Below are positions 60,250-64,000 of a stretch of 64,000 nt of DNA, piece by piece. The position numbers and the translations under genes were made by a program. Each line of letters starts with the position of its first letter. Positions within the stretch are counted from its first letter, which is position 1. This stretch comes from Halomarina litorea. Lineage in GTDB: Archaea > Halobacteriota > Halobacteria > Halobacteriales > Haloarculaceae. Below the pieces are notes generated by a model. It was not told where the DNA came from and searched no databases. It was given only the letters and a program-made list of their open reading frames with translations. Location: positions 62,001 through 126,000 of the forward strand of contig NZ_CP100448.1 in assembly GCF_024227715.1 (NCBI RefSeq), in the 5' to 3' direction.

Positions 60250-61002
60250 ATGGACTACATCTTGGACGAGATCGACAAGCGGATACTCTACTATCTCGCA
60301 CGGGATGCGCGGAACACGACCGCGAGAGCGATCGCAGCGAGCGTCGACGTCTCGCCGGGCACCATCGGAAACCGGATCGAACGACTGGAAGAACGCGGCA
60401 TCCTCGAAGGGTATCACGCGGACATCGACTATCAGACCGCCAAGAACCTCCTCCCGCACCTCTATATCTGTAACGCGCCGTCGTCCGAACGTGAGCGCCT
60501 CGCACAGGAGACCCTCGAAATCTCTGGTGTGGTGAACGTCCGAACAGCGATGCTCGGGCGCGAGAGTCTCCACGTACTGGCGATCGGGACGAACACGAAA
60601 GATATCAGCCGGATCGGACAGGAGCTGACCGAACTCGGCGCCGAGGTGGAGAAAGAGGGGCTACTGGAGGAGGAGCTGTACCAACCGTACCGTCCCTACG
60701 GCCCGGATGGCGAACGGAAGCGACCCGGCAAGGACTTCATGACGCTCGCTGGCGACGCCGAACTGACCGAGCTTCGACTCAAGGAGGAGGCCCCCGTGGC
60801 CGGGATGACCATCGGTGGAGCAGCCGAGGCGGGAATCCTGCCGGACGACGTGCTCGTCGTCGCGATCGAACGGGAGGGGACGATGATCACACCGAAGGGC
60901 GACGTGGGGTTTCAGGGAGGCGATATCGTCTCTCTCCTGTTCAGGGATGGGTACTCCGACGAGGTCGCAGACTACTTCGGGGACGACCTCATCGGTCAGT
61001 AG
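60250..61002 (+). CDS. Lrp/AsnC-type regulator fused to an RCK_C (TrkA_C) domain
   Basis: A 250-residue regulator. Residues 1-60 are an Lrp-type winged helix (LDEIDKRILYYLARDARNT, ASVDVSPGTIGNRIERLE). Residues 65-135 are an RAM-like ligand domain, and residues 165-250 an RCK_C module (LKEEAPVAGMTIGGAAEAGI, GFQGGDIVSLLFRDGY). The codons are less G+C biased than those of its neighbours, suggesting a different origin. The remains of an amino acid permease lie 650 nt downstream, a common partner of such regulators. An ATG at 60238 would add MGLP. Confidence 0.85.
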   Translation: MDYILDEIDKRILYYLARDARNTTARAIAASVDVSPGTIGNRIERLEERGILEGYHADIDYQTAKNLLPHLYICNAPSSERERLAQETLEISGVVNVRTAMLGRESLHVLAIGTNTKDISRIGQELTELGAEVEKEGLLEEELYQPYRPYGPDGERKRPGKDFMTLAGDAELTELRLKEEAPVAGMTIGGAAEAGILPDDVLVVAIEREGTMITPKGDVGFQGGDIVSLLFRDGYSDEVADYFGDDLIGQ

Positions 61003-61180
61003 GTCGGTACTCGCCGGACGATAGTGGAAGCGCTCCCCGAACAGGGAGCGTCGTCAGTAGCTACATTGACCGACAGCCGACGCCCAGAACCCGCCGAGGG
61101 GACGTTCGATCCGTCGTCCGAATTCCGCCGTCGCTGGCGAGTCGGTCCGTGTACTCAACTGGAGCCCCGGACCGCCCTGA

Positions 61181-61525
61181 TTACCTGACTGGACCGATGT
61201 AGGACCAGTGGAGGCTCTCGTTTCCCTCGGGCCCGGTCTCCCGTCGCACGTGGTAGAGATAGGGGCCATGCGGGCAGTCCTCGCAGCCGGTCGTACAGGG
61301 CTGCTGTTTGACGACGGCGGTGTAGCCGTCGTGTTCCGTCACGTGGACGAGTTCCTCGCCCTCCTCGGCCTCGATCTGGGACGACACGGAATATTTGCTG
61401 TCCAACAGGTCTTGAATGTACTCCGCCGTCTGCCGGAGCTGTCCCTCGTCTAGCTCGGCGAGGCGCTCGGTGATCTCCGTGGATACGGGAGTTGACTCCG
61501 TCGGGGAACCGGCCTCATTTGTCAT
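61181..61525 (-). CDS. DUF6788-like Cys-rich protein
   Basis: A 114-residue protein. A helical first half (TEITERLAELDEGQLRQTAE) leads to the motif PCTTGCEDCPHGPYLYHVRR and an ending SLHWSYIGPVR. This C-x3-C-x2-C-PHGPY pattern, followed by a SxYxG end, is the DUF6788 signature as I remember it, probably a zinc-binding element linked to mobile or DNA-related loci. ATG at 61525. Local composition is less G+C-rich than the core genes. Confidence 0.72.
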   Translation of the reverse strand: MTNEAGSPTESTPVSTEITERLAELDEGQLRQTAEYIQDLLDSKYSVSSQIEAEEGEELVHVTEHDGYTAVVKQQPCTTGCEDCPHGPYLYHVRRETGPEGNESLHWSYIGPVR

Positions 61526-61651
61526 TGACACCCATTCACACCTGACCCACTTAACACTCGTTCCGTCTACTGCAACGTATCGAGGGTTCGATTGCAGAAA
61601 TCCAAATAGGGGGGCGAAATTTTTTACAAGGTGCATTTGTAGCGGCGTGCG

Positions 61652-61795
61652 ATGGTCGAGCACACACGGACACTCGGGTTCCCGGTCGTGTTCGCTATCG
61701 GTCTGGGACGATAATCGCGGCCGGCATCTTCTCGCTGTCGGGGATCGCCGTCTGCCATATCGGCTCGACGGCCGTCCTCGCGCAGGTCCGAGGAC
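61652..61795 (+). pseudogene. remnant of an APC-family amino acid permease, N-terminus
   Basis: MVEHTRTLGFPVVFAIGLG runs into a stop (TAA at 61712) but the +1 frame continues TIIAAGIFSLSGIAV then IGSTAVLAQV, which together reproduce the first two membrane segments of haloarchaeal amino acid permeases of the APC superfamily. One base has been lost near 61709. Homology fades by about 61795, and the 235 nt that follow (to 62030) show no further permease sequence. So only the first 45 or so codons survive. Confidence 0.7.
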
Positions 61796-62030
61796 TCCCC
61801 TCCACCGGAGTGCAAGTCTTCACGACGGGGGCCGCCCGCGCTGCAGCGCAGCCACCTCGCGTCTCGGCGGAACGTCCGGTACCGTCGTCACAGTACACTC
61901 CGTCAACCCGCGACGCACGGGGGACACACTCACTCCGGAGTCTGTTTCGTGGGAATCGACTCACGATAGTCAGTTCGCTGGTGGGTGACAGGCACTCACA
62001 GTCCACGGGTTGGAAGCCGACGTAGACGAC

Positions 62031-62882
62031 CTACTCCCGCAACGCCTCGGCGACGACGGGCGCGACGCTGACCGCACTCACGGCGCGTTCGATGGTGTCG
62101 GTGCCGTAGACGGCCTCGCATCCCGCGCGGGCGAGTTTCGTCCGGGCGTCGGCGGCGAGCATGGGGTGGACGCAGGTGGCGAAGACCCGTCCGACGCCGT
62201 CGTCCTGCAGGTGGTCGATGGCCCCGGCCATCGTCGACCCGGTGGCGATGATGTCGTCGACGACGACGACGTCCCGGCCCTCGACGGCCGTCTCGCTGGG
62301 CGTGAGGCTCACCTCGCCGGTGTCGTAGTCGCGCACCTTCTCGAAGAAGTCCACGTCGCCCGTACCGTAGTCGGCGGACACCGTCTCGGCGAGGGCGGTG
62401 GCGCTGGCGTCGGGCGCGAGGAAGAGAGGGTCGGTCAGGTCCGCGGGGAGGGGGTCGGCCAGCAGTCCGGCGGCGTCGACCGACTCGCAGGGGACGTCGA
62501 AGAAGTCCGTCACGGCCTCCTCGTGGGGATTGACGGTCAGCACGCGGTCCGTCCCGGTGGAGATGGCCCGCGCCATCGCCCGGGCGGAGACGGGGTCGCC
62601 ATCCGTGAACGCGCGGTCCTGCCGGGCGTAGCCCATGTACGGCAGGACGGTGGTGACCCGGTCGGCGTGTCGGCGGGCGACGTCCTGCAACTGGAGCAAC
62701 TGGACGTGCGCGTCGCTCGACACCGTCGAGGCGACTACGACGGCGTGGTCGGCCTCGAACGGCGCGCGGACGATGAGTTCGCCGTCGGCGAACCAGTCGT
62801 ATTCGACGGGTCCCACCCTCGCGTCCAGTTCGGCGGCCAGCGACGCCGCGAGCGACTGGGACGCGGACCCCGGAAGTATCAT
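62031..62882 (-). CDS. prs: ribose-phosphate pyrophosphokinase (PRPP synthetase)
   Basis: A 283-residue enzyme that makes PRPP from ribose 5-phosphate and ATP for nucleotide and histidine synthesis. Motifs: YDWFADGELIVR, LPYMGYARQDRAFTDGDPVS (flexible loop and ATP contacts), and the PRPP-binding VVVVDDIIATGSTM. Length is that of the archaeal class. It is monocistronic, with pseudogenes on both sides. Confidence 0.96.
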   Translation of the reverse strand: MILPGSASQSLAASLAAELDARVGPVEYDWFADGELIVRAPFEADHAVVVASTVSSDAHVQLLQLQDVARRHADRVTTVLPYMGYARQDRAFTDGDPVSARAMARAISTGTDRVLTVNPHEEAVTDFFDVPCESVDAAGLLADPLPADLTDPLFLAPDASATALAETVSADYGTGDVDFFEKVRDYDTGEVSLTPSETAVEGRDVVVVDDIIATGSTMAGAIDHLQDDGVGRVFATCVHPMLAADARTKLARAGCEAVYGTDTIERAVSAVSVAPVVAEALRE

Positions 62883-63037
62883 GGTCGGGCGTCGGCGGCG
62901 CTGGCTAAAACGCGTTTTCCTTCGGGGGAGTCGCGAGAGAGGCGCGCGCCCGCGGCGGCCGCGACGATCCGGCCCTCGGTCGCGGGCGGAAGCGGGTCGG
63001 TCGCCCTTCCGGGGACCCCCATGTCAGAGCGTTGTAA

Positions 63038-63432
63038 TGGGCGAGTCTGATACTCGCACAGGATGAAGTCCGAACGGTGTTTTTTGAGGTTCCGACCTTT
63101 TGAGAGGCGAACACGGGTGAACTGTGCGTCGTGCTTGAAGCCAGCTGCTTTGAACGACACGGTTGAACGCGGGGGGAGTCTCCGTTTTTGCGGTAGCCGG
63201 GCGGTCGGGCACGGTCGTCGCCGTTTCGACGCTTGCCGAACCAGCCGTTGAACGCTTCAGCGAGTTCTTCGAGAACGCGCTGACTGGGTTGAGAATGCAA
63301 GTCCGTGTAGCGTTCGTGGCTTTTGAGTTCCCCGTCCTCATCCTCGTCCTCGCCGCCGTGAGCAGTCTCGCCATCACGGCCATCGGACTCCGGGAGTTCC
63401 GGGGCGACCGGGGCTGCTGAAGGCGGGTCGCG
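63038..63432 (-). pseudogene. TnpB (IS200/IS605-type) relic
   Basis: Two adjacent frames match a haloarchaeal TnpB. The first (63432-63175) reads DPPSAAPVAPELPES, then ERYTDLHSQPSQRVLEELAE and FNGWFGKRRNGDDRARPPGY. The second (63163-63038) reads VSFKAAGFKHDAQFTRVRLS, then KGRNLKKHRSDFILCEYQTR. A frameshift lies between them near 63170. The protein start and the entire C-terminal catalytic half (RuvC residues, zinc finger) are missing, and no tnpA or element end was seen. It is dead. Confidence 0.75.
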
Positions 63433-63448
63433 TCGAGAATGCCTCCGT

Positions 63449-63910
63449 TCACGCCGTGGGGGACGCCCCGTCACAGCGCTCCCGGGGGTTCGTCGTCGTG
63501 AACGCCGTCAGCGAGGAGTCCGCACCGGGGTCGGTCGTGGCGTCGCCGACGACGAACAAGACCGCCACGACGTCGGCGTCGAACGTCGAGAGGTCGACGG
63601 ACCGCCAGTCGGGGGCGTCGGCCAGACGGCCCCGGACGACGTATCGGCCCGCCTCCTCCGCCCACGGACACGGTAGCTCCGTCCCGCCGAGTGCTGCCGA
63701 CGACCGGGCGGTCGCCTCGTAGGACCCCGAGTGGACCGCGGTCCCGTCGCGTTCGACGACGACGCTGACGGTGTGGGGGTCGGAGGCGTAGTTGCTCACC
63801 GAGACGGTGCCGAGGGTCGGCGGTGGTCCGTCACCGGGACGGAGTGCGGAGCACCCCGCGCCCGCGGAGAGGGCGGTCCCGAGGAGGGCGAGGGCTCGGC
63901 GTCGGCGCAT
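63449..63910 (-). CDS. lipoprotein, unknown
   Basis: A 153-residue exported protein. RRRRALALLGTALSAGAGC at residues 2-20 is a signal with a lipobox ending at Cys20. The mature part is strand-rich (TVSVSNYASDPHTVSVVVER, GSYEATARSSAALGGTELPC), perhaps an immunoglobulin-like domain, with two cysteines that could form a disulfide (CPW and ERCDG). Function unknown. A TATA box sits about 25 nt before the ATG. Confidence 0.75.
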   Translation of the reverse strand: MRRRRALALLGTALSAGAGCSALRPGDGPPPTLGTVSVSNYASDPHTVSVVVERDGTAVHSGSYEATARSSAALGGTELPCPWAEEAGRYVVRGRLADAPDWRSVDLSTFDADVVAVLFVVGDATTDPGADSSLTAFTTTNPRERCDGASPTA

Positions 63911-63932
63911 GGCGGAACCTATCTCCAGTAGA

Positions 63933-63940
63933 GAATAAAT
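63933..63940 (-). promoter_or_regulatory. TATA box for the lipoprotein gene
   Basis: The minus strand reads ATTTATTC here, centred about 26 nt before the ATG at 63910, a textbook distance for a leaderless haloarchaeal mRNA. The remaining 60 nt to the window edge show nothing. Confidence 0.6.
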
Positions 63941-64000
63941 CTTGTCAGACCACCGCGATTCCTCGCACGTCTGGCACCCCGAGCGCGCGGGTCCGCCACT

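Noticed and set aside
1-64000. CRISPR array, cas genes, rRNA operon, replication origin
   Set aside because: No regularly spaced repeats, no Cas or Orc1/Cdc6 motifs, and no rRNA-like sequence were seen on reading both strands.

Overview
The window is a piece of a haloarchaeal (class Halobacteria) chromosome. The evidence is very high G+C coding sequence with strong G/C at third codon positions, acidic predicted proteins, Tat-type lipoproteins, TFB, MCM and archaeal RPA genes, three HTH_10 (Bat-type) regulators, TATA boxes 23-30 nt upstream of start codons (leaderless transcripts), and two archaeal tRNA genes. No rRNA operon, CRISPR array, intact insertion sequence or replication origin was seen. 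Coding density is high: genes are often adjacent or overlap by 1-8 nt.

Layout. 0-9 kb: end of a DUF373 gene, two Tat lipoproteins (DUF6517 type and a PEBP protein), a radical SAM enzyme, two PRC-barrel-like small proteins, a Ski2-like helicase, a cupin, a site-2 protease with CBS domains, a CinA-type protein and two very small membrane proteins. 9-13 kb: an unknown gene, an HTH_10 regulator, tRNA-His with a duplicated 3' end beside it, and an L-lactate permease. 13-20.4 kb: a conserved small protein, a ribbon-helix-helix regulator, then a divergent HTH_10 regulator and the complete histidine utilisation operon hutU-hutG-hutI-hutH. 20.4-28.2 kb: an RPA operon (RPA plus RPA-associated protein), mannose-1-phosphate guanylyltransferase, a frameshifted HTH gene, Tfx regulator, TRAM protein, an SLC13 transporter with RCK_C domains, and tRNA-Pro with its own 3' duplication. 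28-38 kb: membrane proteins (DUF2243), an MBL-fold hydrolase, an alpha/beta hydrolase, MCM helicase interrupted by a mini-intein, a large PEP/pyruvate-binding phosphotransferase-like enzyme and a GNAT acetyltransferase. 38-44 kb: a compact run of uncharacterised genes that includes two ParA/MinD-type ATPases and a TFB. 44-48 kb: HIT protein, GalT-like enzyme, methylguanine methyltransferase, amidohydrolase, MFS transporter.

48.4-53.5 kb is the most interesting stretch: an HTH_10 regulator, a DehI-type haloacid dehalogenase, a HAD-type haloacid dehalogenase homologue, a DUF3311-like small protein with a sodium:solute symporter, and a FlK-like (fluoroacetyl-CoA thioesterase-like) hotdog protein whose Thr/Glu/His triad has the FlK spacing. 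A strongly folded potential leader RNA sits just upstream of the thioesterase gene. Together these look like an uptake and detoxification or utilisation locus for short halogenated carboxylic acids.

53.5-64 kb: a UDG-family protein, a secreted CocE/NonD hydrolase, isoleucyl-tRNA synthetase, then an A+T-richer patch with an Lrp/TrkA_C regulator, a DUF6788-type protein and a decayed amino acid permease. PRPP synthetase, a TnpB relic and a lipoprotein gene close the window.
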